A stretch of DNA of 64,000 nucleotides from Fen-178 sp963722575 (GCA_963722575.1 CAVRNR010000003.1:248001-312000), one strand, 5' to 3'; positions 27,180-38,126 are shown, counted from the stretch's first letter. Numbers and translations: made by a program. Notes: generated by a model from the letters alone, not told the origin.

Positions 27180-27362
27180 ATGCCTTTCACGTGCAGCATT
27201 TGTGGAGAGGAATCCACGCGGATCTGCGCGCAGTGCACCAAGGACGCGTGCGATAACCATCTTTGCGAAAAATGCCTGCGATGCAGCGACTGCTGCGAGT
27301 GCGAAGTGACCCTCTCGGAGCATGGCGCGCCCCCTCCTGGTCCGGCTCCGGCGGCGCCGTAG
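27180..27362 (+). CDS. Small cysteine-rich (zinc-ribbon-like) protein
   Basis: 60 residues. Eleven cysteines and a histidine fall in CxxC-type pairs (CSICGEESTRICAQC, CDNHLCEKCLRCSDCCEC), typical of treble-clef or zinc-ribbon folds, followed by a proline-rich tail. It starts 8 bases after the upstream stop with GGAAGGAAG ahead. The convergent secretin gene ends 3 bases beyond its stop. Function unknown; metal binding is inferred from cysteine spacing. Confidence 0.65.
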   Translation: MPFTCSICGEESTRICAQCTKDACDNHLCEKCLRCSDCCECEVTLSEHGAPPPGPAPAAP

Positions 27363-27365
27363 TCC

Positions 27366-28967
27366 CTACAGCGGCGTGATCGGCTTGGTATCCGAGCCGG
27401 TACGGAACTCGCGGGGAGCCGACTCATTGGGCGGCGGCGTCAACAGGTGCGGGCGCATCATGACCAGCACCTGGTCGTTACTCCGGTCGCGTTCGTGGGT
27501 GCTGAACAGCGGTCCGAGGTAGGGAATGCGCGACAGTCCCGCCAGACCGGCGATGGTGCGAGCTTCGCTGGGATTGAGCAGGCCGGCCACTATCGCCCAC
27601 TCTCCCATCACGAGCCGCGTCTTGGATTTCAGCACGCGGCTCGAAATGATGGGAATTCCATTCTCGGCCTGCCCCGACAGCACTTTGAATTCGGCGTCGA
27701 CATCGAGCGTCACATCGTCCATGCCGTGCACGGCGGGGGTCACTTTCACGGTCAATCCGAGATCTTCGAAGGTGACGGAAGGGGGAGGCGTGTACGCGCC
27801 GGCGCCCGAGTAACTCGCCGGGCCGTAGTAACCGGAGGTCAGGATGGGATAGCGGTCGCCCACGTGCAAGGTGGCGGGCTGGCCGTCCAGCGAACGCATC
27901 TCGGTCTTGAGCAGCAGCTTGCTGGAAGAGCCCGACATTTGGGCCACCAGCGAGGGATTGACGATTCCGAGCCCCATCAGCGTCTTCCCGCCGCCGAACG
28001 CCAGCAGCCCCGCCAGGCCCGACGCCAACGAAGGGCTGTTGTTCATAAAGGTGGTGAGCGCGGTGAGCGGGAAAGACGTTGGGAGGTCGAGGCCGTAGGT
28101 GATCATGTCGTTGCGGGTGACCTCGAGAAACTCCAGGTCCACCATCACCTGGGCGCGCGGCTCCAGCAGTTCCTCGAGCAGCGCGCGCGCGATCAGGACC
28201 TTGGAGATGCGGTCGCGGAAAATCACGATGTTCTGTTGCGTATCCAACGAAACCTTCTCGATGGCCATGGCCTGCTGCACGGCGGTGATAATGGCGTGGA
28301 AGTCCTCCTGGTTGGTGACCTCGGGCAGGTGCACTTCGACGGCCACGGCCGGCTCGACCTCCTGGCGCTTCTGCGGAGTATCTTTGGCCACCAGAAAAAG
28401 CTTCTTGGATAGCGGCACGATAAAGGAGTCGGTGGCCGCCTCGAGATCGTGCAGCGCTTCGCGGTAATCCACGCCTTGCAGTTGAAAACGGAACGCCTTG
28501 ACGGGCTGGTAGTCGCCGTCGAAAACGCAATCCAACCCGAAAGCATGGGCCACATCTTCAAACAGCGTGCGGGAGTCGCCGCGCAGATCGATATTCCTGG
28601 TTTGCGGGGCGCCATTCAATTCCGTCGGTGGCAGCGGCCGGCGCGCGTCGGCCAGGTCCCGCGCGCTGGGCTTGTCGAAGTGCGATTCCGGGAGGGCTTC
28701 GGGTTCCGGCTCGGACCCGGCCTCCGGCGGCGGCGGCATGGGTTTCGCCTCGAGCGCGGCGCGCGACTTCACCGCCTGGCTGCGCAGCCAGTAGGTCCGG
28801 TTGTTGGGCTCCATGGCGGCGGCCTGGGAATAGAGGAGGTATGCCTGGGCCATGTGGCCGCCCTTCTCGGCTTCGCGGCCCTGCTCATAGAGGTCCCAGG
28901 AGGAGACCTCCTGCGCCACCAGGCGCCCGGCCACAATCAGGCACAGAAGGAAGACACTTCGCCGCAC
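27366..28967 (-). CDS. Secretin (type II/IV secretion outer-membrane channel family)
   Basis: 533 residues from a GTG at 28967 that opens onto a signal peptide (VRRSVFLLCLIVAGRLVAQ); the longer upstream frame overlaps the divergent mscS gene. A short TPR-like part (YLLYSQAAAMEPNN) and a proline-rich linker come first. An N-domain with the fold NIDLRGDSRTLFEDVAHAFGLDCVFD follows, then a region resembling N1/NolW domains, and a secretin core (VMVDLEFLEVTRND, LLLKTEMRSLDGQPATLHVGDRYPI, VKVTPAVHG, SSRVLKSKTRLVMGEWAIVAGLL, SRIPYLGPLFSTH). No other secretion gene is adjacent. Confidence 0.85.
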   Translation of the reverse strand: MRRSVFLLCLIVAGRLVAQEVSSWDLYEQGREAEKGGHMAQAYLLYSQAAAMEPNNRTYWLRSQAVKSRAALEAKPMPPPPEAGSEPEPEALPESHFDKPSARDLADARRPLPPTELNGAPQTRNIDLRGDSRTLFEDVAHAFGLDCVFDGDYQPVKAFRFQLQGVDYREALHDLEAATDSFIVPLSKKLFLVAKDTPQKRQEVEPAVAVEVHLPEVTNQEDFHAIITAVQQAMAIEKVSLDTQQNIVIFRDRISKVLIARALLEELLEPRAQVMVDLEFLEVTRNDMITYGLDLPTSFPLTALTTFMNNSPSLASGLAGLLAFGGGKTLMGLGIVNPSLVAQMSGSSSKLLLKTEMRSLDGQPATLHVGDRYPILTSGYYGPASYSGAGAYTPPPSVTFEDLGLTVKVTPAVHGMDDVTLDVDAEFKVLSGQAENGIPIISSRVLKSKTRLVMGEWAIVAGLLNPSEARTIAGLAGLSRIPYLGPLFSTHERDRSNDQVLVMMRPHLLTPPPNESAPREFRTGSDTKPITPL

Positions 28968-29079
28968 ATTAGGGTGACGGGGCGGCGGAGCTGTGCGTGC
29001 AGCCGAATTGTTTGCAAGAATCGAAGTTGGCAGGCCACGGAAAACGATGGCCTGCCCGACGGGCCAGTAGAATCGAACT

Positions 29080-30174
29080 ATGCAAACGATCGAGCGCGTC
29101 TTGACGAAGAACCCGATGGAGTTGGTGTGGCCACTGGCCATATTCGCGGCCATTTTCCTCATCGGGTGGGTGGTCCGCCGGTTCATCCTGAAAGCCCTGC
29201 GCGCCTGGACTGCGCGCACCGGGAGCCGCGCCGGCCTGGTCATCGCGGAGTCGCTCAGCGGTCCCATCCTCATCTGGGCCGCGATTCTCGCGTTGCACGT
29301 GGCGCTCCAGTCCTCCAAGCTCCCCCGGGCGTTCACGGACGTGGGTGCGGAGACGTTGTTCGCTCTCTGGATCGCATCTCTCACGCTGATGTCGATGCGG
29401 ATCGCCCGCGACCTGATTCGCCTCTACGGCAGCCAGGTGGCGGGCGCTCTGCCGGTGACCACCCTTACCCAGAACCTCGCCCAGATTGGGGTGGTGATTC
29501 TGGGGGCGCTGGTGCTGCTCGGGCACTTCAAATTCTCGATCACGCCGATGCTGACGGCTTTGGGCGTGGGCGGCCTGGCGGTGGCACTGGCGATGCAAGA
29601 CACGCTTTCCAATCTGTTTGGCGGCTTTTATGTGGCCGTGGCGGGACAGGTCAGGCTGGGGGACTACATCAGGCTGAACACCGGCGAAGAGGGATACGTC
29701 ACCGACATCGGCTGGCGCAGCACCACCATCCGGAGCCTGGGGAACAGTCTGATTATCGTGCCCAACGCCAAGCTGGCGCAGGCCATTGTGACCAACTTCG
29801 ACCTGCCGGACAAGCGCATGTCGGCCACGGTGGAAGTGCGCGCGAGCTACGATTGCGATCCCGATGGCATCGAGCGGGTGCTGCTCGATATCGCGGCGCA
29901 GGGCACGCGGGAGATCCCGGGCCTGCTGGCGGATCCGGCGCCCACGGTGACGTTCGAGCCCGGGTTCGGCGAATCGGGGCTGGGCCTGACGCTTAACTAC
30001 CAGGTAGCGGAGTTCGCCAGCCAGTTCACTGTGCGCCACGAGCTGCGAAAGCGGATCTTGCGCCGTTTCAAAGAGGAAGGCATCCGGATTCCGTATCCCG
30101 CCCGGGCCGTCTACATGCACGCGCCGGAGGCGGGTGAGGCCGCGGAGCCGAAGTCCGGACAGGCGCAGCGATAA
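29080..30174 (+). CDS. MscS-family mechanosensitive channel
   Basis: 364 residues. Four or five hydrophobic segments precede the pore helix region (ALGVGGLAVALAMQDTLSNLFGGFYV), followed by the beta domain (VRLGDYIRLNTGEEGYVTDIGWRSTTIR, NSLIIVPNAKLAQAIVTNF) and a C-terminal alpha/beta domain ending RFKEEGIRIPYPARAVY. These are standard MscS signatures. It releases solutes on hypo-osmotic shock. Divergent from the secretin gene. Confidence 0.93.
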   Translation: MQTIERVLTKNPMELVWPLAIFAAIFLIGWVVRRFILKALRAWTARTGSRAGLVIAESLSGPILIWAAILALHVALQSSKLPRAFTDVGAETLFALWIASLTLMSMRIARDLIRLYGSQVAGALPVTTLTQNLAQIGVVILGALVLLGHFKFSITPMLTALGVGGLAVALAMQDTLSNLFGGFYVAVAGQVRLGDYIRLNTGEEGYVTDIGWRSTTIRSLGNSLIIVPNAKLAQAIVTNFDLPDKRMSATVEVRASYDCDPDGIERVLLDIAAQGTREIPGLLADPAPTVTFEPGFGESGLGLTLNYQVAEFASQFTVRHELRKRILRRFKEEGIRIPYPARAVYMHAPEAGEAAEPKSGQAQR

Positions 30175-30188
30175 AGGCCCGATAGCGT

Positions 30189-30217
30189 TTGCCGCTGGCC
30201 GGCGTACGTGGTATATT
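30189..30217 (+). promoter_or_regulatory. Candidate promoter of the RRM protein gene
   Basis: TTGCCG (30189-30194) and TATATT (30212-30217) are 17 bases apart. The predicted start near 30224 leaves a long leader of about 108 bases, a feature often seen in cold-inducible RNA-binding protein genes. Confidence 0.5.
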
Positions 30218-30331
30218 TGGAGCGCGTTTGATAGCTACCGCGAATCCGGCCGAGTATTCTGAGCGACGAAACCGTCGAACCGCTTGTGTTTCTCCCCGAT
30301 TGGCCCGCTTTCAAATTGTCAGGAGAATGGC

Positions 30332-30685
30332 GTGAAGAACATCTTCGTTGGCAATCTCGATTTCAACGTTACGGAAGAGACAGTCCGTAGCCTTTTTGAG
30401 AGTCACGGCGCGGTGAACAGCGCCCGGATCATGACGGATCGCGACACCGGCCGCTCGCGCGGGTTCGCCTTCGTCGAAATGGAAAACGAATCGGAAGCGG
30501 ACCAGGCGATCGCCGCCCTGAACGGCTACACCCTGGAGGGACGGGCTCTCAACGTAAACGAAGCGCGTCCCAAGCCGGATCGGGGCTTCGGCGGCGGGGG
30601 CGGCGGGGGCCGTCCCGGCGGCGGCGGACGCGGTCCCGGAGGCGGCAACCGTCCCCGCGGCGGGCGCCGCGAGCCTCGCTGGTAG
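30332..30685 (+). CDS. RNA-binding protein with one RRM and a Gly/Arg-rich tail
   Basis: 117 residues from a GTG at 30332, with AGGAGA 5 bases upstream. RNP2 (IFVGNL) and RNP1 (RGFAFVEM) are intact. The C-terminal ~35 residues are almost all G, R and P (RGG-like), as in cyanobacterial Rbp proteins. An ATG inside the spacer opens a two-codon frame that stops at TGA overlapping the GTG. Probably a single-stranded RNA binder; cold or stress roles are known for relatives. Confidence 0.9.
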   Translation: MKNIFVGNLDFNVTEETVRSLFESHGAVNSARIMTDRDTGRSRGFAFVEMENESEADQAIAALNGYTLEGRALNVNEARPKPDRGFGGGGGGGRPGGGGRGPGGGNRPRGGRREPRW

Positions 30686-30711
30686 AGAGGGACGCGTTAA
30701 GAAGACTAGTT

Positions 30712-30762
30712 GGCAGGCGGAAGCGCCTGCCCCACAAGGTGGGACAGACGCTTTCGTCTGTC
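30712..30762. repeat. REP-like hairpin pair between convergent RRM and rpoD genes
   Basis: Two 8-bp-arm hairpins (30712-30731 and 30743-30762) flank a short CCCAC/GTGGG pairing. The second hairpin contains GACAGACG, shared with the palindrome family at 12786-12839 and 57573-57625. Position between convergent genes suggests it also ends transcription of both. Confidence 0.7.
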
Positions 30763-30767
30763 AGTTC

Positions 30768-32453
<1,686 letters not shown>

Positions 32454-32534
32454 TGAAGCCCCGCCACATTCCCCACGCAACCGAAACGAGCCTATTGTAC
32501 ACCACGGCGCGCCGCAGTTCCGGGGACGCACATT

Positions 32535-34274
32535 TCATCGGCGTCCCCGCGGCGCCCGCTCGAGCCCCTGCAACTCTCCGGTCAGCCGCAGCGCCTCTTC
32601 CCAATTGCCCGCGCGCTCGGAGTCGTGAATGCGCGCCTTCAACTGGGACCGCCGCTGCTGCTCCCCGGTGCGGCGCATGCTCTCGATGGCCGCCAGCACT
32701 TCTTCGTGCGAAGCCCGCGCATCCTCGTTGAGAACCGCCTGGGCCAGCAAACTCTGGTCCGATTCCTCCAGGCGCGCGTGGACTTCCTCGAAACTCAACC
32801 GGCCGCCCGCCTCGTCGAGAGCGAAAATCGCCTGAAAGATGCGCCGCGAAGAAAAGGCGCCGATGGCCTCCATGGACTTCAGCTCCCCGAGGACCTCGCC
32901 CTGCACCTCCGGCTGCGCCAGCAGCGCGTTCAACAGCATGCGTTCGTCGTGGCGCAACACCGCCTTGGGGCCTTCCAGAGTCTTCTCCCGCCGCTCCGCC
33001 ACGGCTTTGCGAAAACTGTCCAGCACCATCCCGCGCTCGACGCCGAGGTAGCCCGCCACATCGTTGGCGATGGTCATGCGCTCGAGCCGGTCCGAGATGC
33101 GCTCGACCGCGGGCATCAGGAACTGCAGCACGGCCACCTTGCCTTCCGTGGTGCGCATATCGTGGCGGGCGCGCGCCCGGTCCGCCAGCCAGTAAAAGTA
33201 CCCTTTGGCCGCCTCGAGGCGCTCCTGGTAGGCGGCCGCGCCGCGCTGTTTGCAGTACTCGTCCGGATCGAGACCGCCGTCCAGTTCCACGATGCGGACC
33301 TGCATGCCCTCTTCGAGCAGCAGGTTGATGGACCGCTCCGCCGCATTGCCGCCCGGGGCATCCGGATCGAAGTTGACCACGATCTTCTGGGTGTGGCGTT
33401 TGAGCGCCTGCACCTGCTGGGTGGTGAGCGAGGTGCCGCAGCTTGCCACCACGCCAGGGAAACCGGCGGCGGTAACGCCGATGGCATCCATGTAGCCTTC
33501 CACCAGAATGACCCTGTCGTCTTTGCGGATGGCCTCCTTTGCCCGGTGCAGGTTGTAGAGCACGTAGCTCTTCCTATAGATCGGCGTTTCCGGCGAGTTT
33601 AAGTACTTGGGTTCATCCTCGGCCGTCAGCGCGCGCCCGCCGAAGCCAATGATCTTGCCCGATTCGTTATGAATGGGGAACATCAGCCGGTGGCGGAAGC
33701 GGTCGTACCTGCTTCCGTCCTGCCGCGTGCCCACCAGCCCGGCCTGGTCCATTTGCGCCGCGGGGAAATTCCGCTGTTCGAAGAGGCGCAGCAGCGCGCG
33801 TCCAGAGCGGTCCGAGTATCCCAGCGCGAATTGTTCGGCCGTTTCCGGCGTCACGCCCCGCCGCGCCAGGTACGCCCGCGCGGCCTCCCCCGCCGGCGAG
33901 TTGAGATGAGCGCGGAAATTCTCTTTCGCCAGCTCGTGCATTTGAAAAATGGCGCCGCGCAGCTTGGAATCCTCGTCGGCGTACTGAGAGCGCTTGGGCA
34001 TGGGAATGCCGTAGCGGTCGGCCAGGAGTTTCAGCGCCTCGTAAAAGCCGATGCCTTCCTTCTCCATCACGAACTTCACCACGTCGCCGCCCGCGCCGCA
34101 CGAGAAGCACTTGTAGAACTGATGCACCACGTGGACGGTAAAGGAAGGGGTTTTTTCGCTGTGGAAGGGGCACAGCCCCATGTAGCGCTGCGTGCCGGAC
34201 TTCTTCAGCCGCACGTATTCCCCGACGACGGCGACAATGTCGACCGAGGATTTTAGCTGCTCGACGAAGTCCAT
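32535..34274 (-). CDS. dnaG: DNA primase
   Basis: 579 residues from the ATG at 34274 (AAGGG upstream); 15 open codons before it were dropped. The CHC2 zinc ribbon is C35/H38/C56/C59, and the TOPRIM core shows VILVEGYMDAI and the acidic FDPDAPG. FGGRALTAEDEPKYLNSPET is a typical DnaG stretch. The C-terminus carries a DnaB-binding-like helical domain. It makes primers for replication. It is first in a dnaG-rpoD pair with an 81-base gap. Confidence 0.97.
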   Translation of the reverse strand: MDFVEQLKSSVDIVAVVGEYVRLKKSGTQRYMGLCPFHSEKTPSFTVHVVHQFYKCFSCGAGGDVVKFVMEKEGIGFYEALKLLADRYGIPMPKRSQYADEDSKLRGAIFQMHELAKENFRAHLNSPAGEAARAYLARRGVTPETAEQFALGYSDRSGRALLRLFEQRNFPAAQMDQAGLVGTRQDGSRYDRFRHRLMFPIHNESGKIIGFGGRALTAEDEPKYLNSPETPIYRKSYVLYNLHRAKEAIRKDDRVILVEGYMDAIGVTAAGFPGVVASCGTSLTTQQVQALKRHTQKIVVNFDPDAPGGNAAERSINLLLEEGMQVRIVELDGGLDPDEYCKQRGAAAYQERLEAAKGYFYWLADRARARHDMRTTEGKVAVLQFLMPAVERISDRLERMTIANDVAGYLGVERGMVLDSFRKAVAERREKTLEGPKAVLRHDERMLLNALLAQPEVQGEVLGELKSMEAIGAFSSRRIFQAIFALDEAGGRLSFEEVHARLEESDQSLLAQAVLNEDARASHEEVLAAIESMRRTGEQQRRSQLKARIHDSERAGNWEEALRLTGELQGLERAPRGRR

Positions 34275-34476
34275 GAAGACCCTTCTGGCTATTATCCCGC
34301 ACCTGCCGGGCGGCGGCATTCGCCGATATCCCGGCCGGCCGTTTCAGAGAGGTGGCGGCCGGAGCGGAAAACCTCAGGGCGCGCCGGACGCGGAGGGCAC
34401 CCCAGACGCGCGGCCGCCCACAACCAGTGGCGTAAAACCAGGTGCAGCCACACCCCAAGGACGCAGAGAGACCAAC

Positions 34477-34761
34477 ATGACACCCGAGGACAACCGGCCC
34501 GCCACCAAACAGGACCTCGACCGCGCCGTCGAATCCATTGCCGCCGCCATCCGAGCCGAAATCCAAGCCAACGAAGACCGCGGCCGGGAATTCGCGCGGG
34601 GAATCGAAGCCAGCCTGCTCACGGCTTTCCACGGCCACGCCAAGGGCCAGACCGCACGCCTGCACACCGCCGAACTCACCACCCACGACGTGGGGATCCG
34701 CATCGCCGCCCTGGAAGAGCGCGTCCTGAACATCGAGACGCGCCAGCGCCCATCGCAGTAA
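34477..34761 (+). CDS. Small hypothetical helical protein
   Basis: 94 residues from the ATG at 34477 with an AGAGAG element ahead. Composition (E, A, R, Q) and heptad-like patterns (LDRAVESIAAAIRAEIQ; IAALEERVLNIETR) suggest a coiled coil. No family recognised. It faces away from dnaG. Confidence 0.5.
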   Translation: MTPEDNRPATKQDLDRAVESIAAAIRAEIQANEDRGREFARGIEASLLTAFHGHAKGQTARLHTAELTTHDVGIRIAALEERVLNIETRQRPSQ

Positions 34762-35078
34762 GAGCCAGGCACGCGGGGCGCGACGACGCTATAACCGCCG
34801 CCACGATCTCCAATTCTTCTCCTCGGCTCCGCGTCGAAAAATGGGTTTGTTCCGGAGGGCTGGGCGTGCCCAGCCCCTACTTCCCGCGCCGGTTCAGGGT
34901 GACGGCCGCGGCCAATCCCTCCCGCGCCATGCAGGTGTTCTCAAGATTCATGGAATTTCTCAAAAGAATTTCATTCAAGCTAATCCTATTCGTTGCATGG
35001 CCTTCGAGTCACAGATGAGTACGTACCAGTACTTTGTGCTCTGGTCGTCGGGTGATCCCCAGAGTAGAATCCAGATAC
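34762..35078. other. Intergenic stretch with a 20-bp palindrome
   Basis: About 317 bases without a supported gene. It contains a GC-rich palindrome (9-bp arms, 34857-34876) of the style GGGCTGGGCGTGCCCAGCCC, resembling other REP-like units in this window. It also holds an AT-richer part (34950-35000) that could carry the promoter of the PEP-CTERM gene, although I could not place -35/-10 elements with confidence. Confidence 0.55.
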
Positions 35079-35798
35079 ATGACATGCCGGTGGTACGGAT
35101 TGGCCGTGTTTTTGTCCGTGCTGCCGCTTGGCGCGGGAACCATCGACGTTTCCACCCAGGTTTCGGCCTTGCTCAATACGGGCGACGAGCTATCGATCAC
35201 GGTTCCAGACTGGAATTTCAGCATGGATGCCGCGATTTTCGGGCTTCCGGTGTACCCCACCCGGGTAGGGTTCACATTCGCGTCGGTTCCGGAGGGTTCA
35301 GCGGGTCAGTTCGAAGTGGTTCTGGAATCGGGCGATGGCTCTGTTTCGGTTTCGTTTGGCGCGCCGCTGAGCTTTACGACGGGGATGTTCCAAGGCGCCG
35401 GCTATGGCGGAGCAGTCTCGGTTCTGGAGGGCTCGCTGCAGCTCTCCGAGGCGCTTTCGCAACAGTTGTTTGGCAGCTCGGCGGCGGTCTTGACGCTCCT
35501 CAACACCGGACCGGCCGTGACCGTGGGACTGCCACCTTACACCTTGCAGCAGGATATGACCGTGAGCTTGGGAGGCGGCGGGCTGAGCGTGGGCGCGCCG
35601 CCGGGCCAAGTCTCCCTGGTGGACCCGCCGCTGGGCGGGGTCGCCCCGATGGACTCGTTGGACCCCCCGGACCCTCCCGACCCTCCCGACCCTCCCGACG
35701 TGCCTGAACCCGGTTCGGCCGTGCTGCTACTCGGCGGCGGCGCGCTGCTCTGGGCGCTCGCGAGGCTGCGCCGGTCAAAGCTTGCGCGTGGCGCCTAG
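35079..35798 (+). CDS. PEP-CTERM sorted exoprotein
   Basis: 239 residues from the ATG at 35079, which opens onto a signal peptide (WYGLAVFLSVLPLGAGT). A beta-rich body is followed by a tandem DPP repeat (nine-base unit) and then the sorting tag VPEPGSAVLLLGGGALLWAL followed by RLRR. Such proteins are processed by EpsH/XrtA-type exosortases and usually belong to exopolysaccharide or floc matrices. No exosortase is in the window. The last 24 bases overlap the convergent response regulator. Confidence 0.85.
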   Translation: MTCRWYGLAVFLSVLPLGAGTIDVSTQVSALLNTGDELSITVPDWNFSMDAAIFGLPVYPTRVGFTFASVPEGSAGQFEVVLESGDGSVSVSFGAPLSFTTGMFQGAGYGGAVSVLEGSLQLSEALSQQLFGSSAAVLTLLNTGPAVTVGLPPYTLQQDMTVSLGGGGLSVGAPPGQVSLVDPPLGGVAPMDSLDPPDPPDPPDPPDVPEPGSAVLLLGGGALLWALARLRRSKLARGA

Positions 35799-36455
35799 GG
35801 AGGTCTCGAGCGCGATCCTCACGAGCTGGCTGCGTGTTCGCACGCGAGTCTTTTGAAATAACTGCTGTAGCGTGGCCTTCACCGCGCTCTCCGATACCCC
35901 CAGCCGGGCGGCGATCTCCTTGTTGGAAAGGCCCTCGAATATGCCCCGCAGCACCTGTTGCTCCCGTTCCGTCAGCACCTTCTGAAAGCTGGGACCTTCG
36001 CGCCGATGGATTCCGTCGGCCATGAGGTGAATGACGCGCTGGTCCACCCACATCTCTCCGCTGGCCACCAGGCGGATGGCCTTGGCCAGGGTCACCGGAG
36101 AATTGTGCTTCAGGAAGATGCCCGACGCGCCCAACTGCAAGGCGATGGACGATTCGGCGGCATCCATTCCGGCGGTGACCATCAGGATCTTTCCCGGGTA
36201 GCCGGCGCGGCGGGCCGCGGCGATGAACTGGCTGCCGTGATCGTCGCCGAGGTCGAAATCCAGGAGGACGATATCGACGGGCGAGCCTTTCAGAACCTCG
36301 AGGGCCTCGGCGGACGTGCCGCAGTTGCCCACCATCTCGAAGTCGGGCTCCGAAGCCAGAAGGCGGCTGAGGCCCTCCCGAAACAGAACGTGATCATCGA
36401 GCAAGAGCAGCCGGATGCGTTCCGTGTTTGCCTGTCCGTCCATAATCCGTCTCAT
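35775..36455 (-). CDS. NarL/FixJ-type response regulator (REC-LuxR HTH)
   Basis: 226 residues (222 if the ATG at 36443 is used, which has a slightly better Shine-Dalgarno context). The receiver has LLLLDDHVLFREGL with phosphoacceptor D in VDIVLLDFDLGDDHG, and the LuxR helix-turn-helix is LTEREQQVLRGIFEGLSNKEIAARLGVSESAVKATLQQLFQK. It overlaps the end of the kinase gene by about 60 bases, so the two form a coupled pair. Targets unknown; the convergent PEP-CTERM gene is the nearest neighbour. Confidence 0.92.
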   Translation of the reverse strand: MRRIMDGQANTERIRLLLLDDHVLFREGLSRLLASEPDFEMVGNCGTSAEALEVLKGSPVDIVLLDFDLGDDHGSQFIAAARRAGYPGKILMVTAGMDAAESSIALQLGASGIFLKHNSPVTLAKAIRLVASGEMWVDQRVIHLMADGIHRREGPSFQKVLTEREQQVLRGIFEGLSNKEIAARLGVSESAVKATLQQLFQKTRVRTRSQLVRIALETSLGATRKL

Positions 36456-37836
36456 GGGAACCGGCGATCGCCAGGTCGATCACAAAAGAACAGCCTGGCG
36501 CCGCCGGATCGTGGCGAAGATCACCCCGAAAGGATCGCACAAAAGCGCGCGAAAGATAGAGGCCCAGCCCGGTGGAATCGGCCCCCTTCTGGAAGGGTTG
36601 AAACAGCTTGTCGACGGAACCGATGCCCGGCCCGGAGTCGGTGACCCGGATGGACACGACGCCCGGCCCTTCCGTGACCGCGATATCGATTCTCTTCAGG
36701 CCGGCGCCCTCCAGGGCCCTCTCGCTGTTCTTGGTGAGATTCAAAAGAACCTGCAACAAACTGTGGCGATCGGCCCAGACCGCGGGGAGTTCCGCGGGGA
36801 TCGCCCAGTAAACGGCAATATCGGCTTCCTGGCAATAGGGCTCGAGCACGATCTTGAGATCGTCGAGGGTCTCACGCAGGTCGATGCCGCCGATTTCAAA
36901 ATCGCTGGCGCTCTGTTTAAGCTCCAGGGAGGCGATCTTGTTGAGCGTTTCGACCAACGAGCCGAGCGCCTCGAAATCCTTGGTCCCGGTCAGGGCGCCG
37001 CTGCGGACGAGGTTCTCATAGATGATGGCGATGGCGCCGCAGACGTTGCGGATTTCGTGGGAGACGGCGCCCACCAGAATCCGCGATCCGGCCATGAGCT
37101 GTTCGAGACTCGATTCTTCCCGTTCCCGCAACTCCTCGGAGGCGTCCACCACCAAAGCTGCCAGCCTGGGGCCGATCGCCGTGTTGTAAGTGGAGAAGAA
37201 GACATTGGCCGGGAAGACAGCGCCGTTTTCGCGCTCGCCGCGGCACTGCATGTCGGTCCGGAATGCTTGGGGGGTCTCGCCGGTAAAAGGCACGCGTCCC
37301 AGGGCGGGGATGTAGCGGCGGATGCTTCTTCCGGGCAGTTCCCCGTCGGGTGCTCCGAAGAGACGGTGCGCGGCGGTATTGGCCCGCAGAATCACGCTGT
37401 CGGCGCCCATGGTGAGGATGGCGGCGGGACTGCTGTCGATGAGAAACTCCAATTGCTCTTCGGCTTCGCGCCGGGCAGCCATTTCCACTTCGACCCGGCG
37501 GAGGTTTTCCATGTCCCGCCGACGGCTCCTGGCGATCTCGAACGCGAACAGGCCCGTGCCCGCCAGCGACGTGAACACCAGAATGTCTTGCGGCAGCGCC
37601 ACGGCGAGCGTAAAGGGGAACGGGTCGAAGACATCGGAAAGGAACGTGCAAAGGAGCGCCGCCAGGAGGATCTGCCAGCGCGGCAGAACCGTACCCACCA
37701 GCAGAATGGGAAACAGGTAGAGGAAGCCGAAGGCAATGTTGAGGTCGACGCGCCAGTCGATGAGGGCGATGATGGCGATGAGCAATCCCGCCCGGGCGAG
37801 CACCACGGGCGTGGACCCTTGCAGATAACGGAACAT
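36394..37836 (-). CDS. Membrane histidine kinase with PAS domain
   Basis: 480 residues from the ATG at 37836; a TTG 16 codons earlier is possible. About four hydrophobic segments within the first ~110 residues (VVLARAGLLIAIIALIDW, IAFGFLYLFPILLVGTV, ILLAALLCTFLSDVF, DILVFTSLAGTGLFAFEI) form an input module. A PAS domain follows (LEFLIDSSPAAILTMGADSVILRANTAAHRLFG). The phosphoacceptor is H in GAVSHEIRNVCG. The ATPase has LLNLTKNSERA, DSGPGIG and STGLGLYLSRAFV. Partner of the LuxR-type regulator. Confidence 0.9.
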   Translation of the reverse strand: MFRYLQGSTPVVLARAGLLIAIIALIDWRVDLNIAFGFLYLFPILLVGTVLPRWQILLAALLCTFLSDVFDPFPFTLAVALPQDILVFTSLAGTGLFAFEIARSRRRDMENLRRVEVEMAARREAEEQLEFLIDSSPAAILTMGADSVILRANTAAHRLFGAPDGELPGRSIRRYIPALGRVPFTGETPQAFRTDMQCRGERENGAVFPANVFFSTYNTAIGPRLAALVVDASEELREREESSLEQLMAGSRILVGAVSHEIRNVCGAIAIIYENLVRSGALTGTKDFEALGSLVETLNKIASLELKQSASDFEIGGIDLRETLDDLKIVLEPYCQEADIAVYWAIPAELPAVWADRHSLLQVLLNLTKNSERALEGAGLKRIDIAVTEGPGVVSIRVTDSGPGIGSVDKLFQPFQKGADSTGLGLYLSRAFVRSFRGDLRHDPAAPGCSFVIDLAIAGSHETDYGRTGKHGTHPAALAR

Positions 37837-38001
37837 CGTGCGCCTGCGCCCCCGTTTCGATTGTAGAAACAAACTCCGTTGCAAACCAAGCCCTCAGCCA
37901 AAAGATAGGTCCCTCCAACCGGAAGATAGGCGCTTGCCGGGGCCGGGATGACGCCAGAATTGTTAGTGAAGCTCATGCTGAGCCGCGATCGCAAGAAGAT
38001 G

Positions 38002-38067
38002 GGCAAGCTAAAGCATGCCCCACCAAGGTGGGGCATGCTTTAGCCTGCCCAGTGCCCGCTTGCGGGC
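38002..38067. repeat. REP/MITE-like element, copy 2 (reverse orientation)
   Basis: Arms 38002-38024 and 38027-38049 pair with one mismatch. The 14-base hairpin follows at 38054-38067 and then TTTCTTCAC. This is the reverse complement of the arrangement at 26453-26518, so the whole composite unit moved, not only the palindrome. Confidence 0.85.
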
Positions 38068-38126
38068 GGTTTCTTCACAGCTCTTAAGGAAGCGGTTGCG
38101 TTTATGATCCAGTGCGGAGGTTATAC

